Source: Arthrobacter sulfonylureivorans (lineage in GTDB: Bacteria; Actinomycetota; Actinomycetes; Actinomycetales; Micrococcaceae). Taken from it: a DNA stretch of 64,000 nt. The stretch covers positions 62,001-126,000 of the forward strand of contig RJAE01000011.1 of assembly GCA_004000035.1 (NCBI GenBank), in the 5' to 3' direction. Below, one piece after another: positions 7,539-16,288 of the stretch. The translations under genes were made by a program, and so were the position numbers. Every line of letters starts with the position of its first letter. The first letter of the stretch is position 1. The notes under the pieces were generated by a model. The model was not told the origin of the DNA and did not search any database. It saw nothing but the letters and a program-made list of their open reading frames with translations.

Positions 7539-8915
7539 ATGGGAATCGCCACTGTGAATCCGACCACCGGCTTGACCGAAAAGGAATTCGAGCCCCATTC
7601 ATCCGAAGAGGTCCAGGCTCGAATCGCCGAGTCCGCCGGGGCAGCGGTCCGACTCCGCGCCACCTCCTACGAGCAGCGGGCGGCCTGGATGCTTGCTGCC
7701 GCGGACATCCTCGCCGCGGAGGCGAACAGCCTCGCGGAGCTCATCACCGTCGAGATGGGCAAGCCCATCGCGCAGTCGGTCGCCGAGGTGCAGAAGTCCG
7801 CGAAGGCCATGCGCTTTTACGCCGAGAACGCGGAAGCGTTCCTCGCCGACAGCCCCCTGGAGGATCCGGCGGCGGTGGGTGCCTCCCAGGCCTGGACCCG
7901 CTACGAGCCGCTCGGCACGGTCCTGGCCGTCATGCCATGGAACTATCCGCTGTGGCAGGTGATCAGGTTCGCCGCCCCCGCGCTGATGGCGGGCAATTCC
8001 GGCCTGCTGAAGCATGCGTCCAACGTGCCCCAGGCGGCGCTCTATCTCGACACGCTGTTCGAGCGGGGCGGCTTCCCGGCCGGTTCCTTCCGCACCCTGC
8101 TGGTCGGCGGCGGCGAGGTGGCCGACGTGCTGGCTGATCCGCGGGTTCAGGCGGTGACCCTGACGGGCTCGGAGCCCGCAGGGCGTTCCGTAGCTTCGAT
8201 CGCAGCCGATCACGTCAAGAAGGCCGTGCTGGAACTGGGCGGATCCGATCCTTTCGTCGTGATGCCCAGTGCCGATATTTCCGAGGCGGCGGCCACGGCA
8301 GTGCGGGCCCGGGTCAGCAACAACGGCCAGTCCTGCATCGCCGGCAAGCGCTTCATTGTGCATACCGAGGTCTACGACGCCTTCGCCGCCGAGTTCGCGC
8401 AGCGGATGGCCGACCTCGTCGTCGGCGACCCCCTCGATCCGCAGACCGAGGTTGGCCCGCTGGCTACCCGCTCGGGCCGCGACGAACTGGCCGAGCTTGT
8501 CGAGGACGCCCGGGACCGGGGGGCCCAGATCCTGGCCGGCGGAACCATCCCGGACAGCAAAGGCTTTTTCTATGCCCCCACGGTCGTGGCCGGGCTGACC
8601 GATGACATGCGGCTGGTCCAGGAGGAGGCCTTCGGGCCCGTTGCCTCGCTCTACCGCGCGAACGATCGCGAGGACGCCCTGCGGATCGCCAACCAGACCT
8701 CCTTTGGCCTGTCCAGCGCTGTTTGGACGCGGGACGAGGATGAAGAGGAGTGGTTTATGGAGAACCTCGAAGCGGGGGCGGTGTTCATCAACGGCATGAC
8801 GGTTTCCAACCAGGAACTGCCGTTCGGCGGGATCAAGCGCTCCGGGTTCGGGCGGGAACTTGCGGCCGAAGGCATCCGCGAGTTCTGCAACCTCAAGACC
8901 GTCTGGAAGGCCTGA
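7539..8915 (+). CDS. NAD(P)-dependent aldehyde dehydrogenase, succinate-semialdehyde-dehydrogenase-like
   Basis: A 458-residue class of aldehyde dehydrogenase starting at the ATG at 7539, after AGAAGGAG. The longer open frame runs back over the operator and is rejected. Motifs: VMPWNYPLWQVIRF (cofactor and tetrahedral-intermediate Asn), LTGSEPAGR, the general base Glu232 in LELGGSDPF, nucleophile Cys266 in NNGQSCIAGKRF, and EEAFGPVAS near the C-terminus. The N-terminus (MGIATVNPTTG) and compact length resemble actinobacterial succinate-semialdehyde dehydrogenases. In this cluster it could oxidise an aldehyde left after ring cleavage or aldolysis. It is transcribed away from OCD and followed by the monooxygenase, which has its own operator. 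Confidence 0.9.
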   Translation: MGIATVNPTTGLTEKEFEPHSSEEVQARIAESAGAAVRLRATSYEQRAAWMLAAADILAAEANSLAELITVEMGKPIAQSVAEVQKSAKAMRFYAENAEAFLADSPLEDPAAVGASQAWTRYEPLGTVLAVMPWNYPLWQVIRFAAPALMAGNSGLLKHASNVPQAALYLDTLFERGGFPAGSFRTLLVGGGEVADVLADPRVQAVTLTGSEPAGRSVASIAADHVKKAVLELGGSDPFVVMPSADISEAAATAVRARVSNNGQSCIAGKRFIVHTEVYDAFAAEFAQRMADLVVGDPLDPQTEVGPLATRSGRDELAELVEDARDRGAQILAGGTIPDSKGFFYAPTVVAGLTDDMRLVQEEAFGPVASLYRANDREDALRIANQTSFGLSSAVWTRDEDEEEWFMENLEAGAVFINGMTVSNQELPFGGIKRSGFGRELAAEGIREFCNLKTVWKA

Positions 8916-8979
8916 CGCAACGCAGCGAGCGGTTCGCCGGAACCCTTGCGAGCACAAAGTGATCGGTGTTACATTATCC

Positions 8980-8994
8980 GAAACGAAACGTACT
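8980..8994 (+). promoter_or_regulatory. Operator 5, upstream of the MhpA-like monooxygenase
   Basis: GAAACGAAACGTACT is a weaker match to the consensus, but its neighbourhood is nearly identical to operator 2 read in reverse (GTACGTTTCGT shared). It ends 17 bases before the start codon. Confidence 0.6.
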
Positions 8995-9011
8995 GAACCG
9001 AAGGATTCCAA

Positions 9012-10517
9012 ATGACCGACGCAGTCAATGTCGACGTGGTGGTGATCGGGGGAGGCCCGGTAGGGGTGACCGCGCTGGCGCTGCTTGGCCGGGCGGGATT
9101 GACCGCCGTTGGCCTGGAGCGAGAAACCGAGGCCTGGCCCACCGCCCGTGCAGTGCACTTCGACGGCGAAACCTTCCGCACCCTCCAGTCACTGGGGGTT
9201 GCGGAACGGTTCGCGGACGTCACGTTGCCGATGTCCTCGATGCACATCGAGAACGAGGCTGGTGAGGTGCTCATCTCCATCCCCACCGGGCGGTTCGGGA
9301 GCCAGGCCTGGCACGACGACCTCACCTTCCACCAGCCCGACGTCGAGCACTTGCTCAGGGATGTTGTCGACAAGCTCCCCGGCGTCGAACTCCGCTGCGG
9401 AAGCGCGGCCGCCGGCGTCCGAAACGTCGACGGCGGCGTCGAGGTCACCGTGCGCGACGCCGATGGCCGCGAATCGGTGGTCCGCGCCCGCTGGGCCATC
9501 GCGGCCGACGGCGCCCGGTCCGAGGTCCGCAATTCGTTCGGCATCGCCACCGAACGCATCGGTGAGGACGCCCAGTGGCTGGTGGTGGACGGAATCCTCA
9601 AGGACAGCCCCGGCCTGGCAACCGACATGATCTTCTTGGGCCACCACACCCGGCCCGCGCTGTGGATCCGCCTGCCAGGCGACAGAGTGCGGATGGAATT
9701 CATGTTGATGCCGGACGACGACCCCGAGGAGATCGTGACGGCGGAGTCGGTCGAACGGATCAGCCGCGGCGTCCTGCCCGCTGACAAGTTCACCGCCGAC
9801 CGGCAATCCATCTACACCTTCCGGGGCCGCATCGCCGAGCAGTGGCGGGTAGGCAACGTCTTCCTGGCCGGAGACGCTGCGCATCAGGCGCCGCCGCTGT
9901 TCGGGCAGGGCCTGTGTGCCGGAATCCGGGACGTGGCCAACCTCGTCTGGAAGCTGGACCTGGTCAAGCGCGGCTCGGCGGATGAATCACTGCTGGACAC
10001 CTACGAAACCGAGCGGAAGCCGCATGCGCGGTTCTGGGTGGAGCAGGCGGCCACTGCTGCAGGCTTCCTCCAGACCACCGATGCCGAGGTGGCGAAACAG
10101 CGGGACGAATTCATCCGGACCAACCCCGCCGCGTCTGCCCCGGTGTCCCCGGCCCTGGGCCCTGGCCTACACGAGGGCGACACGGACAAGAGGGCGGGCT
10201 ACCTGGGCATCCAGCCGATCCTCGCCGACGGAGTCCGGCTGGACGATATGGTGGGCGCACACTTCCTAGTGGCGACCTCCCGCGACCTCTACGAAGCCGT
10301 CCCGGCCGAACTGCGCGCCCAACTCGAGGAGGACGGCGACGTCGTTGTCCTGCTTGATCCGGCCAAGGTCGGCCAGATCCTTGAAACGGTGGGCGCCTCC
10401 GCCGTCGTCATGCGGCCGGACCACTACATCCTGGGTCTCGCCGACACGCCCGAAGCGCTCGAGCGCATCGTGCGCAGCATCCCCACCGTCGACCGCGCCG
10501 TACCGGCGTCCCTCTAG
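9012..10517 (+). CDS. FAD-dependent aromatic hydroxylase, MhpA/PheA-like
   Basis: A 501-residue class A flavin monooxygenase. The N-terminal FAD dinucleotide motif is VVVIGGGPVGVTAL (residues 9-22), the DG motif is AIAADGARSEVR, and the GD motif is NVFLAGDAAHQAPPLFGQGL with the aromatic-hydroxylase LW segment following. A C-terminal thioredoxin-like domain of about 130 residues is typical of 3-(3-hydroxyphenyl)propionate and phenol-type hydroxylases. It would insert a second OH ortho to the first, giving a catechol for the extradiol dioxygenase encoded 41 bases downstream. It starts at the ATG at 9012 after AAGGA. The true substrate is unknown; substituted phenols or hydroxyphenyl acids are likely. 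Confidence 0.9.
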   Translation: MTDAVNVDVVVIGGGPVGVTALALLGRAGLTAVGLERETEAWPTARAVHFDGETFRTLQSLGVAERFADVTLPMSSMHIENEAGEVLISIPTGRFGSQAWHDDLTFHQPDVEHLLRDVVDKLPGVELRCGSAAAGVRNVDGGVEVTVRDADGRESVVRARWAIAADGARSEVRNSFGIATERIGEDAQWLVVDGILKDSPGLATDMIFLGHHTRPALWIRLPGDRVRMEFMLMPDDDPEEIVTAESVERISRGVLPADKFTADRQSIYTFRGRIAEQWRVGNVFLAGDAAHQAPPLFGQGLCAGIRDVANLVWKLDLVKRGSADESLLDTYETERKPHARFWVEQAATAAGFLQTTDAEVAKQRDEFIRTNPAASAPVSPALGPGLHEGDTDKRAGYLGIQPILADGVRLDDMVGAHFLVATSRDLYEAVPAELRAQLEEDGDVVVLLDPAKVGQILETVGASAVVMRPDHYILGLADTPEALERIVRSIPTVDRAVPASL

Positions 10518-10558
10518 ACCAACACCCGCCAGAAATCGGCACAAGATTAGGAGATCAC

Positions 10559-11497
10559 ATGGCCTTCAGCCCGATCACCCACCTGCGGCACTTCGACATC
10601 GCCGTACCCAACTACCAAAAGCAGATCGACTTCTATAAGAACCACTGGGGACTCACCGTCATGGAGGACGACGGCGGCGTCACGTACTTCGCCGCCGAGG
10701 GTTCGCCTGAGAACTACTCGGTCCGGGTCCGCAAGTCGGATGAGAAACGACTCGACCTGGTCTCCTTCGGTGCCGCGGACCGTGCCGCCGTGGACCAGCT
10801 CGCGTCCGACCTCATCGCGAAGGGCGTGCAGCTGGTCGGCGAACCCGACGATGTGAAGACGTTCGGTGGCGGCTACGGCTTCCGGTTCTTCGATCTCGAA
10901 GGCCGCACCATCGAGGTTTCCAGCGACGTCGAAACCCGCAAGCACCGCAAAGTCGAAGAACGCGAGGACATCCCGGTCAAGCTCTCGCACGTCGTGCTGA
11001 ACTCGCCCGAGCCGGAAAAGATGCGGGCCTGGTACGAGCAGCACCTTGGCTTCCGCCTGTCCGACACGCTAAACCACCCGCACACCGGCGACCTGTTCTA
11101 CTTCATGCGCTGCAACGCGCAGCACCACAGCATGGCGATCGCCCGCGGCCCGCACGCCTCGCTGCAGCATGCGTCCTTTGAACTGCGCGGAATCGACGAG
11201 TACATGCGCGGCAGTGGCCGCCTCATGCGCGCCGGGTTCCGGAAGATCTGGGGTCCGGGCCGGCACCGCGCCGGCGACAACACCTTCACCTACTTCATCG
11301 ACCCGAACGGGAACACGATGGAGTACACCACCGAACTCGACACCATCGACGAGGATACCTGGCATCCCAGCATCTTCGACGTCCGCGAGCCGGAGACCTC
11401 CGACCAATGGGGGACCGGCGGCGAGATGGACGAATTCATTACCAAGGAGATGTTCAACGACCCGGACAAGGGCCTGTACGTGGCCCCGCCGGTCTGA
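10559..11497 (+). CDS. Extradiol ring-cleavage dioxygenase (type I, two VOC domains)
   Basis: The 312-residue length and two-domain vicinal-oxygen-chelate plan fit 2,3-dihydroxybiphenyl/catechol 2,3-dioxygenases. The C-terminal domain keeps the metal triad: His144 in KLSHVVLNS, His204 in LQHASFEL and Glu255 in NTMEYTTE, close to the BphC positions (146, 210, 260). Catalytic His190 or nearby residues lie in CNAQHHSMAI. It would open the catechol made by the preceding hydroxylase next to the hydroxyl pair. It starts at the ATG at 10559 after AGGAGA. A 108-base gap separates it from the next gene. Confidence 0.92.
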   Translation: MAFSPITHLRHFDIAVPNYQKQIDFYKNHWGLTVMEDDGGVTYFAAEGSPENYSVRVRKSDEKRLDLVSFGAADRAAVDQLASDLIAKGVQLVGEPDDVKTFGGGYGFRFFDLEGRTIEVSSDVETRKHRKVEEREDIPVKLSHVVLNSPEPEKMRAWYEQHLGFRLSDTLNHPHTGDLFYFMRCNAQHHSMAIARGPHASLQHASFELRGIDEYMRGSGRLMRAGFRKIWGPGRHRAGDNTFTYFIDPNGNTMEYTTELDTIDEDTWHPSIFDVREPETSDQWGTGGEMDEFITKEMFNDPDKGLYVAPPV

Positions 11498-11605
11498 CGG
11501 GAAGCTGCTGTGGCCGGGAATCCAACAACCGAAACGGTCGGTCCTGCCCGACGTGCGGCAGATCGGGGATCTGTTCGGGGTTTCAATGGCTGACGGGCCA
11601 GTGCG

Positions 11606-12451
11606 ATGAGCCTGCGGCAAAGCCATTTCGTGCCGCCCGTTCCGTACCTCATGGCCGCCCACCAAGGGATGTTGGATGGGCTGGATGTTGACACCACGCG
11701 TGCAACGTCCAGCGCCTCCCAGTTGGAGGGGCTGATCTCGGGAGAACTGGACGTGGCGGTCACGGCCATCGACAACCTGTTTGAGTGGACGAAGGCCGGC
11801 GCCGACCTCCGGCTCGTCGCCCAGGTCGAGAAGACCACGCCCCTCGGGCTCTATGCGCGAGATTCGGCGGAGTCCCTAGCTGATCTGGCGGGGCGCCGAT
11901 TTGCGGTGGATGCGCTGTCGAACGGTTTCGCCCTGGCCGCCCGCCGTGTGCTCCAGGACGCCGGCGTCGAGGTCCACTACGTCGAGGTGGGCGGAGTTCG
12001 GGAGCGTTTCGACGCCCTGGTGGCAGGGGATGCGGACGCAACGCTGCTCGGCCCGCCGATCGACGAGCTCGCGGTCGCGGCCGGCATGCGCTGCCTGGCA
12101 GCCGTGAACAGCCTGCTGCCGGACTTTCCCGGCCAGGGGCTGGTGGTCCGGGCCCCGCTTGTCGGTTGTGAAGAGCTGCACGACTACCTGCGTGCCTTGG
12201 TCGGCGGCGCGGAGTACTGCCGCTCGCTTTCGGCCGACGACGGCGTGGCCTTCCTTTCGCAATGCGGCTTCTCCACGGCGGCCGCTGCGGCGTGGGAAGC
12301 CCGGCCGGACACCCTGGAAGTCAGCTCCTCAGGCCTCGCCGTGCTCACGGACATCCGGCGGAGCCTCGGCATGCTGCCACAGGGTATCGAACTCGCCGCG
12401 CTCTGCGATGCTGGCCCGCTTCGCCGGGCCACTGAAACCGTCGAGCGATAA
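11606..12451 (+). CDS. NMT1/SsuA-like ligand-binding protein without a signal peptide
   Basis: The 281-residue product resembles periplasmic-binding-protein type 2 domains of the NMT1/SsuA/TauA group: SGELDVAVTAIDNLFEW, DLRLVAQVEKTTPLGLYARD, LAGRRFAVDALSNGFALAARRVL and DALVAGDADATLLGPP are the usual landmarks. It lacks an N-terminal hydrophobic signal or lipobox, and no upstream in-frame start can add one (a stop lies just before the ATG at 11606). It therefore looks cytoplasmic, perhaps a sensor or a diverged enzyme of the THI5 type. It sits between the dioxygenase and FAH genes rather than beside the ABC importer at 16.3 kb. The ribosome site is weak (GGGCCAG). Confidence 0.7.
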   Translation: MSLRQSHFVPPVPYLMAAHQGMLDGLDVDTTRATSSASQLEGLISGELDVAVTAIDNLFEWTKAGADLRLVAQVEKTTPLGLYARDSAESLADLAGRRFAVDALSNGFALAARRVLQDAGVEVHYVEVGGVRERFDALVAGDADATLLGPPIDELAVAAGMRCLAAVNSLLPDFPGQGLVVRAPLVGCEELHDYLRALVGGAEYCRSLSADDGVAFLSQCGFSTAAAAAWEARPDTLEVSSSGLAVLTDIRRSLGMLPQGIELAALCDAGPLRRATETVER

Positions 12452-12545
12452 GCGCAGGCACTGCGAAACCTGCCCGGACCGCAAAACCTGCGCACAGCAG
12501 ACCCCCGCTTCGATCAGAACCATTGTGATCGCGGGCACTACATGC

Positions 12546-12560
12546 GATACTGTACGTATC
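12546..12560 (+). promoter_or_regulatory. Operator 6, upstream of the FAH-cupin-AACS operon
   Basis: GATACTGTACGTATC carries perfect GATAC/GTATC arms; CGATAC-N5-GTATCG gives 6-bp arms. It ends 35 bases before the FAH start codon. Confidence 0.8.
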
Positions 12561-12595
12561 GAACTGAAGCATAGAAGCACTACCGAGGAGAAGAC

Positions 12596-13612
12596 ATGAA
12601 GCTAGGGAGAATTGCCGTCGCAACGCCGGACGGCGAACAAATCCGGCTCGTAGCAGCCCGGCCCGAAGAGGGGCGCGTCGTCGACCTGGCCCGCGCCTAC
12701 GCGCTGACCCTGCAGCGGAAGGCGGCCGATCCGGACCGCGCCCGGGCCATCGCCCTGACCATGCTCCCGGGCAGCCTGTCGGCGGGAATCGGCGGCGGCG
12801 ACGCCTTCCTCGACGCCGCTCACGCTGCGCTGGCGGCGGCAGATGACGCGTCGATCTCCATCGACGAGGTCTCCTGGCGTGCAGCCGTCGATTCACCGGT
12901 CATCCGCGACGGCCTGACCTTTGAGCAGCACATCCAGAACTTCCACCGCATCGTGGCCAAGGCGCAGCCTTCGCGTTCCATCTACCAGCGGCCCGGATAC
13001 TTCAAGGGGACCACCGCCAGGTCCCTGGGGCACGACGAGGTCCTGTCCTACCCGGACTTCACCGAGGCACTCGACTGGGAGCTCGAGATCGGCTACGTGG
13101 TCGGCAAGTCCGGCACGGACCTGACCCCGGAGCAGGCGCCCGATCACCTCTTCGGCATCACCATCTTCAACGACTTCAGCGCCCGCGACGTGCAGGGTGT
13201 CGAGATGCCCATCGGAATGGGCCCGCAGAAGAGCAAGGACTTCGCCTACGGCATCGGCCCCTGGGTAGTCACGATGGACGAAATCGAATCCATCGAGGGA
13301 CTCAAGGGACAGGTCCGGGTCAATGGCGAGGTCCTCTCCGACACCAAGGTGGAGGACTTCGTGTACACCCCGGCCGAACTGCTGGCCTACGTCTCCATTT
13401 CCGACCGCCTGCAGCCCGGCGACATCATCGGCTCCGGCACCATGGGCTTCGGTGCAGGCGTCGAGATCGGACGCTTCCTGCAGCCGGGTGATGTCATCGA
13501 ACTCGAACTCGAAGGCGTCGGGACGCTGCGCACCCCCATCTCCACCGAACGCCAAAAGGCCCCGTGGTGGCCCGAGCCCCGTACCTACCCGCACGAGGGA
13601 TGGCAGGCATGA
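12596..13612 (+). CDS. Fumarylacetoacetate hydrolase family protein
   Basis: A 338-residue FAH-superfamily enzyme. The metal-binding acidic residues are in ALDWELEIGYVVG (E-x-E) and IFNDFSARDVQ (Asp); KSKDFAYGIGPWVV and IGSGTMGFGAGVEIGRFL are further family blocks. Such enzymes hydrolyse C-C bonds of acylpyruvates (fumarylacetoacetate to fumarate and acetoacetate) or hydrate or decarboxylate 2-oxopentenoates. The co-transcribed acetoacetyl-CoA synthetase favours a reaction that releases acetoacetate. It starts at the ATG at 12596 after GAGGAGAAG. The stop overlaps the cupin start by four bases. Confidence 0.9.
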   Translation: MKLGRIAVATPDGEQIRLVAARPEEGRVVDLARAYALTLQRKAADPDRARAIALTMLPGSLSAGIGGGDAFLDAAHAALAAADDASISIDEVSWRAAVDSPVIRDGLTFEQHIQNFHRIVAKAQPSRSIYQRPGYFKGTTARSLGHDEVLSYPDFTEALDWELEIGYVVGKSGTDLTPEQAPDHLFGITIFNDFSARDVQGVEMPIGMGPQKSKDFAYGIGPWVVTMDEIESIEGLKGQVRVNGEVLSDTKVEDFVYTPAELLAYVSISDRLQPGDIIGSGTMGFGAGVEIGRFLQPGDVIELELEGVGTLRTPISTERQKAPWWPEPRTYPHEGWQA

Positions 13613-14217
13613 CCACCAGACCTCCCGTCCGCCGGGTAGTCACCGGACACGACGACCAAGGCCGCGCCATCATCCTGTCGGACGGACCGGCGCCGAATCA
13701 CTGGTCCTCCGACCTGATCCCGGGCTTCGGTGCCACCGTCCCCTGGCTCACCCAGGGGCCCATCGACCACGTCACCGACCAGGACCCGGCCACCGCGGAC
13801 GCGGATCTGCCCAGCTTCCCCGGCCCGGGCGAGACCATCCTCCGCATCGCCGACTTCCCGCCGGACTCTGTCTATCCGGACGAAGCCGACTCGGTGATCT
13901 TCAGTGAAATCGACGGGCACGAAGAGGCCGAAGCCGGCGCGGAACACAGCAACGGCAAGCACTTCTGGTTCCACCGCACCGATTCGCTGGACTACGCGGT
14001 GGTCCTGGACGGCGAGATCACGCTGTTGGTTGACGAAGGCGAAACGACCCTCCGGGCCGGTGATATAGCGGTCCAGCGTGCCACCAGCCACGCCTGGTCC
14101 AACCGCACCGACCGGACGGCGCGGATGTTGTTCGTGCTGATCGGAACCGAGCCCCTGTCGGCGGCGGAGATCGCGGCCCGGCGCCAGGAGCATGCGCACT
14201 CTTTGGAGCGAACGTGA
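13609..14217 (+). CDS. Cupin-domain protein
   Basis: A 202-residue protein with one C-terminal cupin barrel: KHFWFHRTDSLDYAVVLDGEITLLVDEGE, then LRAGDIAVQRATSHAWSNRT, where the metal ligands of canonical cupins would be His residues (only the later His in SHAW is clear). The N-terminal half has no recognised domain. The start at 13609 overlaps the FAH stop (ATGA), and its own stop overlaps the next GTG start (GTGA), so the three genes are tightly coupled. It could be a small dioxygenase, isomerase or binding protein acting on the ring-cleavage product; no specific function is supported. Confidence 0.85.
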   Translation: MTTRPPVRRVVTGHDDQGRAIILSDGPAPNHWSSDLIPGFGATVPWLTQGPIDHVTDQDPATADADLPSFPGPGETILRIADFPPDSVYPDEADSVIFSEIDGHEEAEAGAEHSNGKHFWFHRTDSLDYAVVLDGEITLLVDEGETTLRAGDIAVQRATSHAWSNRTDRTARMLFVLIGTEPLSAAEIAARRQEHAHSLERT

Positions 14218-16184
14218 TTGTTGATGCCCAAGCCGCCGACGGCGAGGTGATCTGGCGGCCCGGCCCATCGGCCGGCGCCGAAACGGAAATCGGTCGCTTT
14301 GCCGGTTTCCTGCGCGCGCAGGGACTGGAGATCGGCCAGGAGTATGACGAGATCTGGCAATGGTCGGTCGATCATCCGGAGACGTTCTGGGAGCTTTTCG
14401 CCCAATTCGCGGGCGTGGAGTTCGGCGGCTCCCAGGGGCCCGTCTGCACACCGGATGCCATGCCGCACACGCGGTGGTTCCCCGGCCGCACCCTGAACTT
14501 CGCCCGCCACCTGCTCGAAGGACATGACGGGACGGCGCTGATCGCCGTGGCCGAGGACGGATCCCGGGAAGAGGTCAGCTGGGACGCGCTGCGGCGCGAG
14601 GTCGCCTCGCTCGCGAAGCACCTGCGTGACCTGGGCGTCGGCCCGGGTGACCGGGTCGTTGCGGTCCTTCCCAACGTGGCCGAGGCGGTGGCGGGGCTCC
14701 TCGCCACTGCCTCGATCGGGGCCATCTGGTCCGTCTGTGCACCGGAATTCGGCGCCGGAGCGATCGTCTCGCGGTTCGCCCAATTGGACCCTAAGGTTGT
14801 CATCGTCGCGCCGAGCTACTGGCTCGGCGGCAAGGAGCGCGACCGCCGGGAAGAGTTCCGCGAAATCTTCGCCCAGCTCCCGACGGCGGAGCACATCATC
14901 TGGGTGACCCGGCACGGCACCACGCCACCGGTCGAAACACCGGTGCCGGCCGTCAGCTGGGAGCAAGCCGTGGCCTCGCCGGCGGAGCCGGTGTATCACG
15001 ACGTCGAGTTCAGCCACCCGCTGTGGGTGCTGTTTTCCTCCGGCACCACGGGCATCCCGAAGGGAATCGTGCACGGACACGGCGGCGCGCTGCTCGAGGA
15101 GATGAAGATGCTCCTCATCCATTCGGACCTGCGGCCGGGCGACAGGTACTACAACGTCGCCTCGACCAGCTGGGTGCTGTGGAACTCGTTGATCTCCGCA
15201 CTCGGTGTGGGGGCGACGGCGGTGCTCGTGGACGGGAACCCCACGTTCCCGACGGTCGACCGGGTCTGGCAGGTGACCGCGGCAGAGAACGTCGCGGTCC
15301 TCGGCGTCAGTGCAGGTTTCGTGCACGCCTGTGCCAAGACCGACCTGGTGCCGATGAAGGAGCATAACCTGTCCGCCCTGCGTTCGCTCCAGGTCACCGG
15401 CTCGCCGCTGTCCGCGGACGGTTATCGCTGGGTCTACGGCAACGTCGGCGACATCTGGCTGAGCTCGATGAGCGGCGGCACGGACATCGCGTCGGTGTTT
15501 GTCGGCGGATCGCCCACGCTGCCCGTTCGGGTGGGCTACATCCAGGCCCCCGCCCTGGGAGTCCGGGTGGAGGCATGGGACGACGACGGAAGCCCCACCA
15601 CCGGGAAGGGCGAACTCGTTGTCACGCAGCCGATGCCTTCCATGCCCCTACGTTTCTGGGGCGACGACGGCAGCCGCTACCACGACAGTTATTTCTCGAC
15701 CTACCCGGGAGTATGGCGGCACGGCGACTACATCGAGTTCAGCTGGCGGGGGATCCTCATCCACGGCCGGTCCGACTCGACGCTCAACCGCAACGGACTC
15801 CGGCTCGGCTCGGCGGACATCTACGCCGCCGTCGAGACCCTTCCCGAGGTCGCGGAAGCGCTGGTGATCGGCGCGGAGCTGGGCACCGAGTACTACATGC
15901 CGCTCTTCGTGAAACTCTCCGACGGCGCCGACCCCGCCGCGGCCGAGGCAGCGATCGTGAAGTCCATCCGGGATAGTCTCTCCGCCCGCTACCTGCCCGA
16001 CGAGATCGTGTTCATGCGGGCAATCCCGCACACCCGCACGGGCAAAAAGCTGGAAGTCCCGGTGAAACGCCTCCTGCAGGGTGCCGTACTCGACGACGTC
16101 GCGGACCTGGGCGCGGTCGACGACCCCGAATTGCTCGAAGAGTACGCCCAGTTCGCGCTCGGACGGCACGCCGTCGCGAATTAG
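14214..16184 (+). CDS. Acetoacetyl-CoA synthetase (acetoacetate-CoA ligase)
   Basis: A 656-residue ANL-superfamily ligase of the length and architecture of acetoacetyl-CoA synthetases. The N-terminal cap is followed by the adenylation motif VLFSSGTTGIPKGIVHGHGG, then SMSGGTDIASVFVGG, and the C-terminal RTGKKLEVPVKRLL with the adenylating lysine. WSVDHPETFWELFAQFAGV and TLNFARHLLEG are the acetyl/acetoacetyl-CoA synthetase N-terminal blocks. It starts at a GTG overlapping the cupin stop codon. It would convert acetoacetate, ATP and CoA to acetoacetyl-CoA, which the thiolase at 3.5 kb could split into two acetyl-CoA. It ends the operon before a hairpin. Confidence 0.92.
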   Translation: MIVDAQAADGEVIWRPGPSAGAETEIGRFAGFLRAQGLEIGQEYDEIWQWSVDHPETFWELFAQFAGVEFGGSQGPVCTPDAMPHTRWFPGRTLNFARHLLEGHDGTALIAVAEDGSREEVSWDALRREVASLAKHLRDLGVGPGDRVVAVLPNVAEAVAGLLATASIGAIWSVCAPEFGAGAIVSRFAQLDPKVVIVAPSYWLGGKERDRREEFREIFAQLPTAEHIIWVTRHGTTPPVETPVPAVSWEQAVASPAEPVYHDVEFSHPLWVLFSSGTTGIPKGIVHGHGGALLEEMKMLLIHSDLRPGDRYYNVASTSWVLWNSLISALGVGATAVLVDGNPTFPTVDRVWQVTAAENVAVLGVSAGFVHACAKTDLVPMKEHNLSALRSLQVTGSPLSADGYRWVYGNVGDIWLSSMSGGTDIASVFVGGSPTLPVRVGYIQAPALGVRVEAWDDDGSPTTGKGELVVTQPMPSMPLRFWGDDGSRYHDSYFSTYPGVWRHGDYIEFSWRGILIHGRSDSTLNRNGLRLGSADIYAAVETLPEVAEALVIGAELGTEYYMPLFVKLSDGADPAAAEAAIVKSIRDSLSARYLPDEIVFMRAIPHTRTGKKLEVPVKRLLQGAVLDDVADLGAVDDPELLEEYAQFALGRHAVAN

Positions 16185-16203
16185 CCGGACCTGTAATCCG
16201 GCT

Positions 16204-16240
16204 GGGGGAGGCCCTCCGGGCTCCAGGATGGGCCTTCCCC
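16204..16240 (+). terminator. Hairpin after acetoacetyl-CoA synthetase
   Basis: GGGGGAGGCCC at 16204-16214 pairs with GGGCCTTCCCC at 16230-16240 (one G:T). It lies 20 bases past the stop codon, before the ABC importer genes. Confidence 0.6.
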
Positions 16241-16288
16241 GAACATTCTTCCAACCGGCCGCTTGGCCATCAGTAAAAGGACATAACC

